Both the position numbers and the translations under genes were made by a program. A stretch of DNA of 37,580 nt from a virus: positions 1 to 37,580 of the IMG/VR virus record IMGVR_UViG_3300010158_000169; one strand, written 5' to 3'. Shown here piece after piece: positions 17,385-24,577 of the stretch. Numbering within the stretch: the first letter of the stretch is position 1; each line of letters begins with the position of its first letter. The notes under the pieces were generated by a model. It saw nothing but the letters and a program-made list of their open reading frames with translations, did no database searches and had not been told where the DNA came from.

Positions 17385-17586
17385 TGTTCTTCTCCTTGAG
17401 TTTGGCTTCAATTTGGTCAATAAGTTTGCGGGTGTAACCCTTAATGGGTGTGTCGCCCCACGGCCCAACGATTTCTTTTATCTGATCGTCTGTCAGGCTT
17501 ACCCACGGGCGCTTATAGACTTGGATGTCGTCATCTTCATCCAGCTTGGCTTGCGCCGCTGCCTTCTTGCTTGGAAATCCGGCCAT
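17377..17586 (-). CDS. Small protein of the WVSLTD pair, copy B
   Basis: 69 residues from ATG 17586 (MAGFPSKKAAAQAK...), which overlaps the previous stop as TGATG. Another ATG lies at 17589. Contains an acidic stretch (LDEDDD), then RPWVSLTDDQIKEIVGPWG and a helical tail. It is paralogous to 16951-17163. The phrase WVSLTDxxI resembles small phage proteins that use a DUF551-like opening; this is uncertain. Confidence 0.65.
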   Translation of the reverse strand: MAGFPSKKAAAQAKLDEDDDIQVYKRPWVSLTDDQIKEIVGPWGDTPIKGYTRKLIDQIEAKLKEKNNV

Positions 17587-17804
17587 CATTTCCCCCAAAT
17601 CAAAAAAGCCAGCAGCGTCAAAGCTGCGGTCACTGCTATCACTGCAATCAGTGCTTTGAAAGTCGAGGTAATGTCATCATAGGGGTCAGCAACCCTGTCC
17701 CAGCCACCACTCATATACGCATCATCGGTTTCCTTGGCGCGTTGCTTGCGTATAGGGCAGTCACGCCCTTGTGTGCATTCACCATGAGAATTACAGCAGT
17801 TCAT
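17586..17804 (-). CDS. Small Cys-rich membrane protein
   Basis: 72 residues. The N-terminus has five Cys (NCCNSHGECTQGRDCPIR), a pattern seen in small phage membrane proteins. The C-terminus is one clear transmembrane helix (ALIAVIAVTAALTLLAFLIW). It probably sits in the inner membrane with the Cys-rich part in the cytoplasm. No lysis motif is evident. The start overlaps the previous stop (ATGA). Confidence 0.75.
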   Translation of the reverse strand: MNCCNSHGECTQGRDCPIRKQRAKETDDAYMSGGWDRVADPYDDITSTFKALIAVIAVTAALTLLAFLIWGK

Positions 17805-17977
17805 TTGGAACCCCCCTCGATTAAATCATTTACTCCCCTGTACACGTCAGCGTATGTTTTTGCCCACTCCTTAGCAGGAACGCCCGCTGCGCGGCCTGCA
17901 TCAACCACAGCCATAATTGCGCGAAAGAATTTAATCCCTTCTTCCGGTAGTGCTTTAACGTGTTCTTGTAATGTCAT
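17801..17977 (-). CDS. 58-residue protein, unknown function
   Basis: Starts MTLQEHVKALPEEG and ends NDLIEGGSK. Its ATG overlaps the stop of 17974-18204 and its stop overlaps the start of 17586-17804, both as ATGA. AAGGAG lies about 9 nt upstream inside the tail codons of the preceding gene. Helical; no known domain. Confidence 0.7.
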   Translation of the reverse strand: MTLQEHVKALPEEGIKFFRAIMAVVDAGRAAGVPAKEWAKTYADVYRGVNDLIEGGSK

Positions 17978-18204
17978 TTAGCACGCTCCTTGAGCATTGC
18001 GTCTGCGAACTCATAGGCCTGCTCCGCATATAAAGAATGATTACCGGCCCATCTACCTACGTTTGCTTGGAGCATCAATGGTAAAGCCAGCCCAGCAAAG
18101 TGGTCACGCAGGGTCATGTCCTTGGCGTAGCCTCCAGTCTTTACCATCCAGTCTGTGTACTGCTTGGCGGCAAGTAATTCCATAGATATCGGTTGATCTT
18201 TCAT
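17974..18204 (-). CDS. Conserved-type small phage protein (TLRDHFAG family-like)
   Basis: 76 residues. Contains MTLRDHFAGLALPLML and AYEFADAMLKERAK, a layout that recurs in many phage and prophage small proteins of unknown role (TLRDYFAA...ADAML). The ATG overlaps the preceding stop (ATGA). The tail codons carry the AAGGAG of the next gene. Confidence 0.75.
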   Translation of the reverse strand: MKDQPISMELLAAKQYTDWMVKTGGYAKDMTLRDHFAGLALPLMLQANVGRWAGNHSLYAEQAYEFADAMLKERAK

Positions 18205-18401
18205 TTGTATTCCTCCAGTCGTGTGTTGAGCCGCTCAATGCGGGTAGTGTTGTAGTCCACGATTGACTGTGCGTATTCCACAGCAGTCTCAGCGTTTAGT
18301 TTCTCAAGGTGTGCGTCTGATAACTCAGCAGCAATCATCTCAAGGGGTGTGGGTTTCTTGAAGGGCTCCTTCATTAGTTCCATAAATCTTACTTTACGCA
18401 T
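18201..18401 (-). CDS. Small coiled-coil phage protein
   Basis: 66 residues, with KPTPLEMIAAELSDAHLEKL followed by a long charged helix to the end (probable coiled coil, residues 18-66). This type is common in phage accessory regions and has no known function. ATG 18401 has AAGGAG 7 nt upstream. Confidence 0.7.
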   Translation of the reverse strand: MRKVRFMELMKEPFKKPTPLEMIAAELSDAHLEKLNAETAVEYAQSIVDYNTTRIERLNTRLEEYK

Positions 18402-18412
18402 TTTGTTTCTCC

Positions 18413-19249
18413 TTAGCTAACAATGTTAGGTTGTTCGTCCATCACTAGTACAAAGGTTTCATCGTTCACCTTACAGCCAATATCTGAAACCATCTGACCT
18501 ACCTCCACCAATTTAAGTACGCCTAAATTACCACGCATGGAAATCGGAAGCGTAGTATCGTTGTACAAATCAATGGCGTCACCTATCTTCACTAGGTATT
18601 TACCCTCATCTAAAATAAGCAATGCTGTTTTCTTATCATCGAACAATGATTTAATTCGGTCAATGGTTTTTACTTGCGCTAATTGCTCATCGTATTTCTC
18701 TAGCATTTGCAAACCATTGCTATCCATGTGGCTTATGTTAGCTTCGACATACGCTCTTGCGTCCTTCAACATGTACTTAAAAATTACTTCGTTGAGGCTG
18801 TACCTAACTTTCTGCATTGCTCTATCATGGTTATACACAGCATTAGATATGCAATTTTCAGCAGCAGCTACTGATTCATGCAGTCTCTCCTGCTTGGTCT
18901 TGAGTAGTAGTAATTTCTTTGCTATGGATATAGCCCTCTTAGAGTCTGACGTAAACTTGCGCGAACTCTTTGCAATTATTTCCACACCATTATTGCCACG
19001 GCTATACGCGCCGACAAGCTTACCGATTATTTCTCCCTTGCTAACTACATCTACTCTCTTTATACAAAGTTTATCGCCACCACCCCAATCTTTTTCCGTG
19101 ACAATAAAATTCCACGTAGGATTACGTTCGCATAAGAAATAACTTACGTCCCTTAGTGTTGTTGTTTTCCACTGAACAGTCTGTTCGGGTGTTGGTCTGC
19201 ATTTATCTGCAAACAAAAGATTAGAAAAAGTCCGTGTGTGTTCTGTCAT
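18413..19249 (-). CDS. 278-residue protein of unknown function
   Basis: Start ATG 19249 is chosen because AAGGAG lies 7 nt upstream, just after the DUF3150 stop; an upstream in-frame extension to 19288 lacks an RBS. It appears more AT-rich than its neighbours. The N-terminal half has WNFIVTEKDWGGGDKL and SRGNNGVEII. A long helical region (about residues 110-215) looks coiled-coil-like. No catalytic motif is visible. It ends PNIVS, where the last codons are a copy of the 15-bp palindrome. Position suggests a partner of the AAA/VWA/DUF3150 module. Confidence 0.65.
   Translation of the reverse strand: MTEHTRTFSNLLFADKCRPTPEQTVQWKTTTLRDVSYFLCERNPTWNFIVTEKDWGGGDKLCIKRVDVVSKGEIIGKLVGAYSRGNNGVEIIAKSSRKFTSDSKRAISIAKKLLLLKTKQERLHESVAAAENCISNAVYNHDRAMQKVRYSLNEVIFKYMLKDARAYVEANISHMDSNGLQMLEKYDEQLAQVKTIDRIKSLFDDKKTALLILDEGKYLVKIGDAIDLYNDTTLPISMRGNLGVLKLVEVGQMVSDIGCKVNDETFVLVMDEQPNIVS
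18416..18430. repeat. 15-bp palindrome, copy 2 (one arm base changed)
   Basis: GCTAACAATGTTAGG. On the minus strand it reads CCT AAC ATT GTT AGC, the last five sense codons (PNIVS) of the 278-residue gene, directly before its TAA. Confidence 0.85.
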
Positions 19250-19259
19250 TTGGTTCTCC

Positions 19260-20117
19260 TTACCATTCAAATTTACCGAGGATTGCATCTACCTTAGACT
19301 TCAGTACAGTACGCGCCACCGAGTCCTCCTTAATTACCTCAAGGTTAGTACCTAACATTGTTACCTCTAGCTGCTTACGTGCTTCCTCTAACTTGGGGTC
19401 ATTAGTCACGTTCAACTTAGTCAACAACTCACATAGCTCCAACGGGTTGGAGATAAACGTATCGTGATACCGCTTAGGTTTGTCGTCATCGTTGCCTGTC
19501 TCTGCAACTTTCTCGCTGATGGTCTTGAGCATGGTGTGCAGTCTCTCCCACGGCGCTCGCATAGCGTCGGCTAACTTGACCGAGTACTGCTTCTCGTACT
19601 CTTCACGTATATCTTGCAAGTCCTGCGCTGGTATGTCTAAGCGAAAGTCTCCAGCGTCGGGCAGTGGCTTGACCGCTCGACGAAATCCGAACTTAGTTTT
19701 CACCGCATTTATGTCGGGGTAGTCCTCTACCTTGAACATACCCTTCAATGCAATAGGTGCTGCTGCCACTAGGTCAGGATACGCAACAAAGAACTCATCG
19801 CACATCATGTCGAATGTGTCGTTGTACTTGTCCATTGTCTGCTTGTACTCAATGAACAACTTAGTCGGCAACATGCGCTCACCCTTGTCAGCCCACGGCA
19901 GGGTGCATTGGTTGTGATACAACCGAACTCTCGCCGCAAACTTCTCGATGTTGCTACGCATACTAGTACCTGCGAATAGGTTCTTCTTAGTCTGCGACGC
20001 CCCGTGTACTGCACCCGCATCGTTGTTTACCTTGTCGGTAATCTCGCGGTCAATCTTTGACGCAGGCCATACGCTGATATTCAACTCCACTAATAACGCT
20101 GATGAACTAATACTCAT
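19260..20117 (-). CDS. DUF3150 family protein
   Basis: 285 residues from ATG 20117 (CCGGAG about 9 nt upstream). Recognisable DUF3150 features: an opening with LNISVWPASKIDREIT, a middle CTLPWADKGERMLPTKLF, then EDYPDINAVKTKFGF and PLPDAGDFRLDIP. DUF3150 genes occur in phages next to MoxR-type AAA+ and VWA genes, as here. The protein may be a substrate or adaptor of that pair; its biochemical role is unknown. A partial copy of the palindrome (19351-19365) lies within the coding sequence. Confidence 0.8.
   Translation of the reverse strand: MSISSSALLVELNISVWPASKIDREITDKVNNDAGAVHGASQTKKNLFAGTSMRSNIEKFAARVRLYHNQCTLPWADKGERMLPTKLFIEYKQTMDKYNDTFDMMCDEFFVAYPDLVAAAPIALKGMFKVEDYPDINAVKTKFGFRRAVKPLPDAGDFRLDIPAQDLQDIREEYEKQYSVKLADAMRAPWERLHTMLKTISEKVAETGNDDDKPKRYHDTFISNPLELCELLTKLNVTNDPKLEEARKQLEVTMLGTNLEVIKEDSVARTVLKSKVDAILGKFEW
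19351..19365. repeat. Partial 15-bp palindrome, copy 3
   Basis: CCTAACATTGTTACC matches 13 of 15 positions and lies inside the DUF3150 gene in a different frame (VTMLG) from the other intragenic copies. Confidence 0.5.
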
Positions 20118-20130
20118 TTCATTTCTCCGG

Positions 20131-20292
20131 TTAATTAAAAATTTCTTCCACTGATTCGGTACGCCAACTACCCCCAGCCTTCGATGATTCAACAGACTTA
20201 TACGCAATCTCCTCGGCTTCGTCTTCGTTCTCGGCTTCTACAGTTACAACCATATATGCTATGTATTCCAACTCCACTTCATAGGTTTTCAT
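20131..20292 (-). CDS. 53-residue acidic protein, unknown function
   Basis: A short gene starting MKTYEVELEYIAYMVVTVEA, followed by an acidic helix (ENEDEAEEIA). The beta-strand-then-acidic-helix pattern resembles small DpnD/PcfM-like phage proteins. AAAGGAG lies 6 nt upstream within the end of the preceding gene, which it overlaps by 14 bases. Stop TAA at 20131. Confidence 0.7.
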   Translation of the reverse strand: MKTYEVELEYIAYMVVTVEAENEDEAEEIAYKSVESSKAGGSWRTESVEEIFN

Positions 20293-20623
20293 CGTTCACT
20301 CCTTTAGATTCAGATTTTGCTTCTTTCTTGTACCACCAATAGAACGTGGTCTCATCTTTATCCTCTAACGCTTCTTCCAGCGCATTTATTACGTTTCTTT
20401 GTAGGTCAAGTAATTGGTCGTGCCGTAGTATTGAGAATTCCTCACCACCATTTCGGCTTTGCTTTGCGGTCTCCCATAATTCATCCCAACCTTTATCCCA
20501 GTCGGTCATGTCGAACCACCCTAAATAGCCATGCACATCTTCATTAAATCCAATCATGTAGAACCGCACATGTCCGTTTTTGTGTGGGATTCCGTACTCT
20601 TCAGTCATCCAATCTTTGTCCAT
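20279..20623 (-). CDS. Acidic Trp-rich protein, unknown function
   Basis: 114 residues with an unusual number of Trp and Asp (GYLGWFDMTDWDKGWDELW). There is a helical stretch near residues 65-90 and a Lys/Glu tail. It follows the VWA-type gene by 3 nt (ATG 20623, AAGGAG upstream) and sits inside the AAA/VWA/DUF3150 cluster. The net charge would suit a protein-protein or DNA-mimic role, which is speculation. Confidence 0.65.
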   Translation of the reverse strand: MDKDWMTEEYGIPHKNGHVRFYMIGFNEDVHGYLGWFDMTDWDKGWDELWETAKQSRNGGEEFSILRHDQLLDLQRNVINALEEALEDKDETTFYWWYKKEAKSESKGVNDENL

Positions 20624-20626
20624 GCT

Positions 20627-21838
20627 TTACTCCTTAATATGAATCGTCTTACCATTCGGTGCGACCTCGGTGTTACCACCTACGATGCACCACAGAACCT
20701 CGGATGTCCACTCGCTACCCCAATCGTCACCCACATACCCATCGGTCAGAATGATGGTGCACTCAGGCTTGATGTTCTTCTCCTTCAAGTACGCAGATAC
20801 ACATGATGGGCTTGTACCCCCACCACCTCGTGGTTTAGTAGAGCTAACAATGTTAGGTACATCCTGCTCGCTGTATTCCTCATGCGCAGCTACCGCGCTG
20901 TCCCAGTAGATTAGGTCTACCTGACTGGGCATAACCTCCTCAGCAATCCCCTTCACCTCGGAAAGAAAGTCGGCTAGCTCTTGCCCACCAATCGAACCTG
21001 ACGTATCTATGCCTATAACCAAGTGCCCCATCTTTTCACCAATCATGCTAGGCATGTAAGTGCCCATAGATAGAAACCTACGATTGACTCTGCGCCACGA
21101 TGATGCATCTTTGGCTCTGCATACTGCCTTCACATACTCACGTAGCACCTCGCGCCAATCCACCTTGGGCTCAAGCAAATCCTGCAACTCCCTGTCCAAT
21201 CCACCAGCGCCAGCACCCGCAATCTTTTGCCGTGCCATCTGACCTTGGCGAATAGCTTGGTCTATGTCTCGCGCCAAGTCCTTCTTCTCTTCCTCGGTCA
21301 TTTCTTTTGCGCCGTCCCAGTCGTGGTCGTCAAAACTATGCCCGTTCCCACCTTCACCTTTACCCGCGTCTCCTCCTTCCTCCTCCTGCTTGAGAATGTC
21401 GAACACCTGCTTGGTATTCATACCTCGGAACTTCTCATCAATCAGGCCCATGTGATTACCGCGCATAGGCCCATCTTTGTACCTCGGCATAGCAACGACC
21501 TGCTCTGTTGGGTCTAAGTCCCTGAGCATCAGGTTAATAACGTAGTCACACGCTTGGTTAGCTAGCTCGTGGTTCTCGTCGTGTAGCTTCTTCCACGTTG
21601 TCAAGTGGCGGTACATCTTGTGTCCTGCTTCGTGCGCTATCACAAACGCCAACTCGGGGTCACGTAGTTTCTTAACGAACTCACGCCCGTAAGACTCATC
21701 GCGTCCGTTAGTACACGCAGTCGGCAAATCATCTTTCACATACGTGCGCCCCACCATGAGGATGCCCGACAGCAAAGCAAACTTAGGGTTACGCATCAAT
21801 GTAACCTTTGCTTTCTGAACTCGTCTTTCTTCTAACAT
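20627..21838 (-). CDS. DUF2201/VWA-like metallopeptidase
   Basis: 403 residues. N-terminal HEAGHKMYRH (His69, Glu70, His73) is a zinc-peptidase motif. A Gly/Asp/Glu-rich linker covers about 152-180. The C-terminal VWA-like domain has IGIDTSGSIGG (MIDAS DxSxS, Asp278-Ser282), GGTSPS and ILTDGYVGD. This is the putative metallopeptidase-plus-VWA arrangement of the DUF2201 family, whose members partner with MoxR-type AAA+ ATPases. The start codon is inside a 15-bp palindrome (21831-21845), with AAAGGAA upstream as RBS. A second palindrome lies at 20843. Confidence 0.88.
   Translation of the reverse strand: MLEERRVQKAKVTLMRNPKFALLSGILMVGRTYVKDDLPTACTNGRDESYGREFVKKLRDPELAFVIAHEAGHKMYRHLTTWKKLHDENHELANQACDYVINLMLRDLDPTEQVVAMPRYKDGPMRGNHMGLIDEKFRGMNTKQVFDILKQEEEGGDAGKGEGGNGHSFDDHDWDGAKEMTEEEKKDLARDIDQAIRQGQMARQKIAGAGAGGLDRELQDLLEPKVDWREVLREYVKAVCRAKDASSWRRVNRRFLSMGTYMPSMIGEKMGHLVIGIDTSGSIGGQELADFLSEVKGIAEEVMPSQVDLIYWDSAVAAHEEYSEQDVPNIVSSTKPRGGGGTSPSCVSAYLKEKNIKPECTIILTDGYVGDDWGSEWTSEVLWCIVGGNTEVAPNGKTIHIKE
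20843..20857. repeat. 15-bp palindrome, copy 4
   Basis: GCTAACAATGTTAGG inside the VWA-type gene. On the minus strand it encodes PNIVS in the same frame as copy 2. Confidence 0.85.
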
Positions 21839-21845
21839 TGTTAGG
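21831..21845. repeat. 15-bp palindrome, copy 5, containing a start codon
   Basis: TCTAACATTGTTAGG. On the minus strand it reads CCTAACA-ATG-TTAGA, so the ATG of the metallopeptidase gene is inside the palindrome and the left arm is the RBS spacer. Confidence 0.85.
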
Positions 21846-21862
21846 TTCCTTTCGTTTGTTGA

Positions 21863-22927
21863 TTACAGCAAATCTTGGTTCTTAGCCAACCAATCCTTGA
21901 ACGCACCGCTAGCGAACGCAATGTTCTGCTTGGTTGGATTCTTCGCTATGTTGATAGCAAACACCGCTTGCCACTCAGGTTCCATACGCCCGAGATACTC
22001 CATGAACGGGTTAATGTTTGCCTTGTCGATTCGCGCAATTGCACCGAATACCACGATTGCGTTAGCGCCCGGACTTGTGGGTATCTTGGTAGTCTTAGGT
22101 TGCACGATGGTCGCCTCCCATGTCGGCAGTTGGTCTGAGAACTCGATGTACGCTTGCAAGTCTCTCGCCGCTGACTCACCTACTGCGCCAGCCAATGCTG
22201 CTATGACCGCATCGGTATCGTTGTCCTTCCTTGACCTAACAATGTTAGATGCAGTCTCCAATGAACGTGGGGATACGAACGCACTCTGAGACTTGCGTGG
22301 GTTGTAGATGTATGGATTCCCCGCTTGGGCTGGGTCAATGTATGAAGCTAGAGCATGGGGGTACTGATTCACCCAAGCAATCACCTCGGCTTCCAGTCCC
22401 TTGTTGATAGCCCACTCAATCCACTCCTCGGCGCTCGGCTTTGCCACAGTTATCTCAACGATACGATTGCGGGTATGCGCCTTGAGCACGTCTCCCACTC
22501 CGTCCGTAGCCAAATTGCCCGTAAGAAAAACCACGTTACTGTTGTTCAGGCTGATGTCGCCTAGTCGTGGGTTGGCTTTCTCCAAGCATGGATGGAGCAT
22601 GTTCTTCACTGGGTCTGCGCCCTTACTGAACTCGTCGAACATCATCACCACCGGCTTGCCTAGATGCACCTTGAACCGAGCATTGGGGTAATACTTCGTG
22701 GTACGTGTCTCGTGGTCGATGACAGGCATTGCAACGTCACCCAAATCCATATTGGGTACGTCAATATACGCATAGTCATAACCAAGACGCTCGGCGATAG
22801 CTTCAAGCATCGAACTCTTACCAATACCCGGCTCGCCCCGTAGCATGAACCGAATCTCGGGGTTGGTGCAAATCAAATTGACCGCTTGCTTTAGCGTTAC
22901 GGTCTTACCAAAATTAACTTCTGACAT
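21863..22927 (-). CDS. MoxR-like AAA+ ATPase
   Basis: 354 residues. Walker A GEPGIGKSS (31-39), Walker B VVMMFDEFSKG (Asp98, Glu99), sensor-1 region FLTGNLATDGVGD. This matches MoxR/NorQ-type ATPases, which remodel partner proteins together with VWA-domain proteins. First gene after the promoter at 23031-23059, with AAGGAG 7 nt before ATG 22927. A palindrome copy lies inside it (22235) and another in its leader (22965). It probably forms a complex with the downstream DUF2201 protein. Confidence 0.9.
   Translation of the reverse strand: MSEVNFGKTVTLKQAVNLICTNPEIRFMLRGEPGIGKSSMLEAIAERLGYDYAYIDVPNMDLGDVAMPVIDHETRTTKYYPNARFKVHLGKPVVMMFDEFSKGADPVKNMLHPCLEKANPRLGDISLNNSNVVFLTGNLATDGVGDVLKAHTRNRIVEITVAKPSAEEWIEWAINKGLEAEVIAWVNQYPHALASYIDPAQAGNPYIYNPRKSQSAFVSPRSLETASNIVRSRKDNDTDAVIAALAGAVGESAARDLQAYIEFSDQLPTWEATIVQPKTTKIPTSPGANAIVVFGAIARIDKANINPFMEYLGRMEPEWQAVFAINIAKNPTKQNIAFASGAFKDWLAKNQDLL
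22235..22249. repeat. 15-bp palindrome, copy 6
   Basis: CCTAACAATGTTAGA inside the AAA+ gene. On the minus strand it encodes SNIVR in the same frame as copies 2, 4 and 8. Confidence 0.85.
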
Positions 22928-22964
22928 ATCTAACTCCTTCTAACTAACCACTAATGAACCCCAA

Positions 22965-22979
22965 CCTAACATTGTTAGG
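22965..22979. repeat. 15-bp palindrome, copy 7 (perfect, operator position)
   Basis: CCTAACATTGTTAGG in the untranslated leader between the promoter at 23031 and the AAA+ start at 22927, a classical place for a repressor site or RNA hairpin. Confidence 0.9.
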
Positions 22980-23030
22980 TTAGGACTGAAACCCCCCTGC
23001 TCACTCATTGTTATCTCTTACTGTGCGTAT

Positions 23031-23059
23031 AGTATACCACAATGTTATACCTAAGTCAA
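23031..23059 (-). promoter_or_regulatory. Leftward promoter of the AAA/VWA/DUF3150 operon (cassette 1)
   Basis: On the minus strand: TTGACT (23059-23054), 17 nt, TATACT (23036-23031), with TGTGG before the -10. The spacer contains TAACATTGT (23047-23039), most of the palindrome core. The region is nearly identical to the promoter at 25721. Confidence 0.8.
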
Positions 23060-23063
23060 GTAC

Positions 23064-23085
23064 TTTAGTCATGTGTAAGACTAAA
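23064..23085. promoter_or_regulatory. Upstream inverted repeat of promoter cassette 1
   Basis: TTTAGTC-N8-GACTAAA, a perfect 7-bp inverted repeat just upstream of the -35 box. It recurs at the same distance in cassette 2, so it is a probable activator or repressor site. Confidence 0.6.
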
Positions 23086-23104
23086 TATTCCCAACCCTTC
23101 CTGC

Positions 23105-24163
23105 TTATATGTACTCAAACCATGTGTGGTAGTTGGTGCTTGACACCTTGCCCATCGGCATACGCTTTTGCTCCAGCACCTCGCCCTTGTGCATCCTCAG
23201 TATGAACTCGTCGGCTTTCTTTCGCGCAGTCGATGTCGCTATCTTGACTGTATCTTTCTTAACACTCACATACGACATGCCCTGCATCAGCATCATCAGC
23301 GCCGCCTTGTAGAAGTTGTCGCCCTTGGTATCTTCGGGCTGGTCACTACGCATCAGCGCCAATACCTCCTGTTGCTTGGCCTTGGTCTTACCGATTAACT
23401 CTGCACATTTATCCTTATCACCCCAGTGCGGAACCCATGTGTTGCTCGCCTTGTCTATCTCCGTGGTGTTCAGGGTTTCACCTCCGAAATATGTTGTTGT
23501 GTTCACACCAAACATGGATACTAGCGTAGGCATAGGCAGTACAACCTCGTGCTTCGCAATGAACGGGGTGTCGGCATCTGGTCTGCTGTAGCGTCGGGCA
23601 TACTTCACATCAAAGTCCACGGCTTCATTGAGTAGCGATGTCATCCCCTTGTAGTAGCCCAAGAACTCAGCGTATGGTCGCCTAACAATGTTAGCCTTGG
23701 CCTTGTTCAGCGTCCACTCAAGTGCGCCCTCGGCTTGCACCACCACCCAAGTATTTTTAATGTAGTCGTGCTTCAGTCGGATTGTGTTGCCCTTGGCTAT
23801 TACGTACTTATCCTTGCTGTCCTTTAGTTGCATTACAGTCTTACTATTAATTACGTATACGTGCATACCACTTAACAACTGTCCGTAGAATTCTCGGGTG
23901 TACGCTGTACTGTGCGGTGCATCATGGATTTCCACGGTGTCGTCGGGGTAGTACGTCACCATCGGCTTGTCGTAGCAGTGGCAGACATAAACCTCGTCGG
24001 CGTCCTTTTGCACCTTGCTTATGTGCATGTGCTTGTCGCTTCGCTTGGCTAGTGGTCGCCGATTGTTCTCGTCGCCCCGAATCGGCGCGACCTTCTCGTA
24101 TATTGCTTTCGCCGTGGCATACGAACGTATGTAAGGCAGTCGGGTTGTTGAATTAAAAGCCAT
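23105..24163 (-). CDS. 352-residue protein of unknown function
   Basis: Start ATG 24163 (AAGG 8 nt upstream). N-terminal STTRLPYIRSYATAKAIYE, a middle with DKYVIAKGNTIRLKHDY, and a C-terminal basic helical part (STARKKADEFILRMHKG). It has no Walker, nuclease or methylase motif. A palindrome copy lies within the gene at 23681 (ANIVR). It is the last gene of the 25610-23105 unit, directly upstream of the AAA+ promoter, and may belong functionally to the AAA/VWA module. Confidence 0.7.
   Translation of the reverse strand: MAFNSTTRLPYIRSYATAKAIYEKVAPIRGDENNRRPLAKRSDKHMHISKVQKDADEVYVCHCYDKPMVTYYPDDTVEIHDAPHSTAYTREFYGQLLSGMHVYVINSKTVMQLKDSKDKYVIAKGNTIRLKHDYIKNTWVVVQAEGALEWTLNKAKANIVRRPYAEFLGYYKGMTSLLNEAVDFDVKYARRYSRPDADTPFIAKHEVVLPMPTLVSMFGVNTTTYFGGETLNTTEIDKASNTWVPHWGDKDKCAELIGKTKAKQQEVLALMRSDQPEDTKGDNFYKAALMMLMQGMSYVSVKKDTVKIATSTARKKADEFILRMHKGEVLEQKRMPMGKVSSTNYHTWFEYI
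23681..23695. repeat. 15-bp palindrome, copy 8
   Basis: CCTAACAATGTTAGC. On the minus strand it encodes ANIVR within the 352-residue gene, in the same frame as copies 2, 4 and 6. Confidence 0.85.
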
Positions 24164-24197
24164 GTTGCCCTTCTTTCGTTTAGTTTGTTACGTTTGT

Positions 24198-24371
24198 TTA
24201 TTCCATCATCTCTGCATTCGTGCGTAGTAAGTACGCCTTGACTCGCTTGTTGCTTGAGAACTTCATGGAGTAGCGCACCTTCGCCGCCTCCATATTCTTA
24301 GCCTCAATCATCTCTGTCTCCCACACCCCAAAGCGTGGGCTCCATCCTGTTACGCAGTATCTAGCTAACAT
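24198..24371 (-). CDS. 57-residue basic protein, unknown function
   Basis: Starts MLARYCVTGWSPRFG and ends LRTNAEMME. The ATG (24371) is inside a palindrome copy with AAGGAG 7 nt upstream. A longer reading to 24677 is a chance frame through two other genes and is not used. The segment IEAKNMEAAKVRYSMKF suggests a small strand-helix-strand fold. Function unknown. Confidence 0.7.
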   Translation of the reverse strand: MLARYCVTGWSPRFGVWETEMIEAKNMEAAKVRYSMKFSSNKRVKAYLLRTNAEMME

Positions 24372-24378
24372 TGTTAGG
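24364..24378. repeat. 15-bp palindrome, copy 9, stop and start codon in one
   Basis: GCTAACATTGTTAGG. On the minus strand CCTAACAATGTTAGC carries the TAA stop of 24374-24577 and, two bases later, the ATG start of 24198-24371. Confidence 0.88.
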
Positions 24379-24577
24379 CTCCTTGAGTTGTGCCGAATGT
24401 AATCGGCGGGTGTTCTGCTTTGATGGTGAATCCAAGCCGGATGATGTTGTGGATGTCCCGTGGGGTCAGCGTCTTTTGATTGAGCATCTGACAGAACAGT
24501 TTGGACTTGTCGCACTTGGGGTAGATACGGGTCTCCCCGTACTTGTCGCGTGGCTCTACCAATAATTCTGTATTCAT
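24374..24577 (-). CDS. 67-residue protein, unknown function
   Basis: MNTELLVEPRDKYGETRIYPK... with two Cys (KCDKSKLFCQML) and a helical TPRDIHNIIRLGF segment that might be a DNA-binding helix pair. The ATG overlaps the previous stop (ATGA). Its stop codon is supplied by a palindrome copy. Function not recognised. Confidence 0.65.
   Translation of the reverse strand: MNTELLVEPRDKYGETRIYPKCDKSKLFCQMLNQKTLTPRDIHNIIRLGFTIKAEHPPITFGTTQGA

Noticed and set aside
17586-17804. Holin call for the Cys-rich membrane protein
   Set aside because: Only one membrane helix, no lysin or spanin nearby, and it belongs to an early-type leftward operon.
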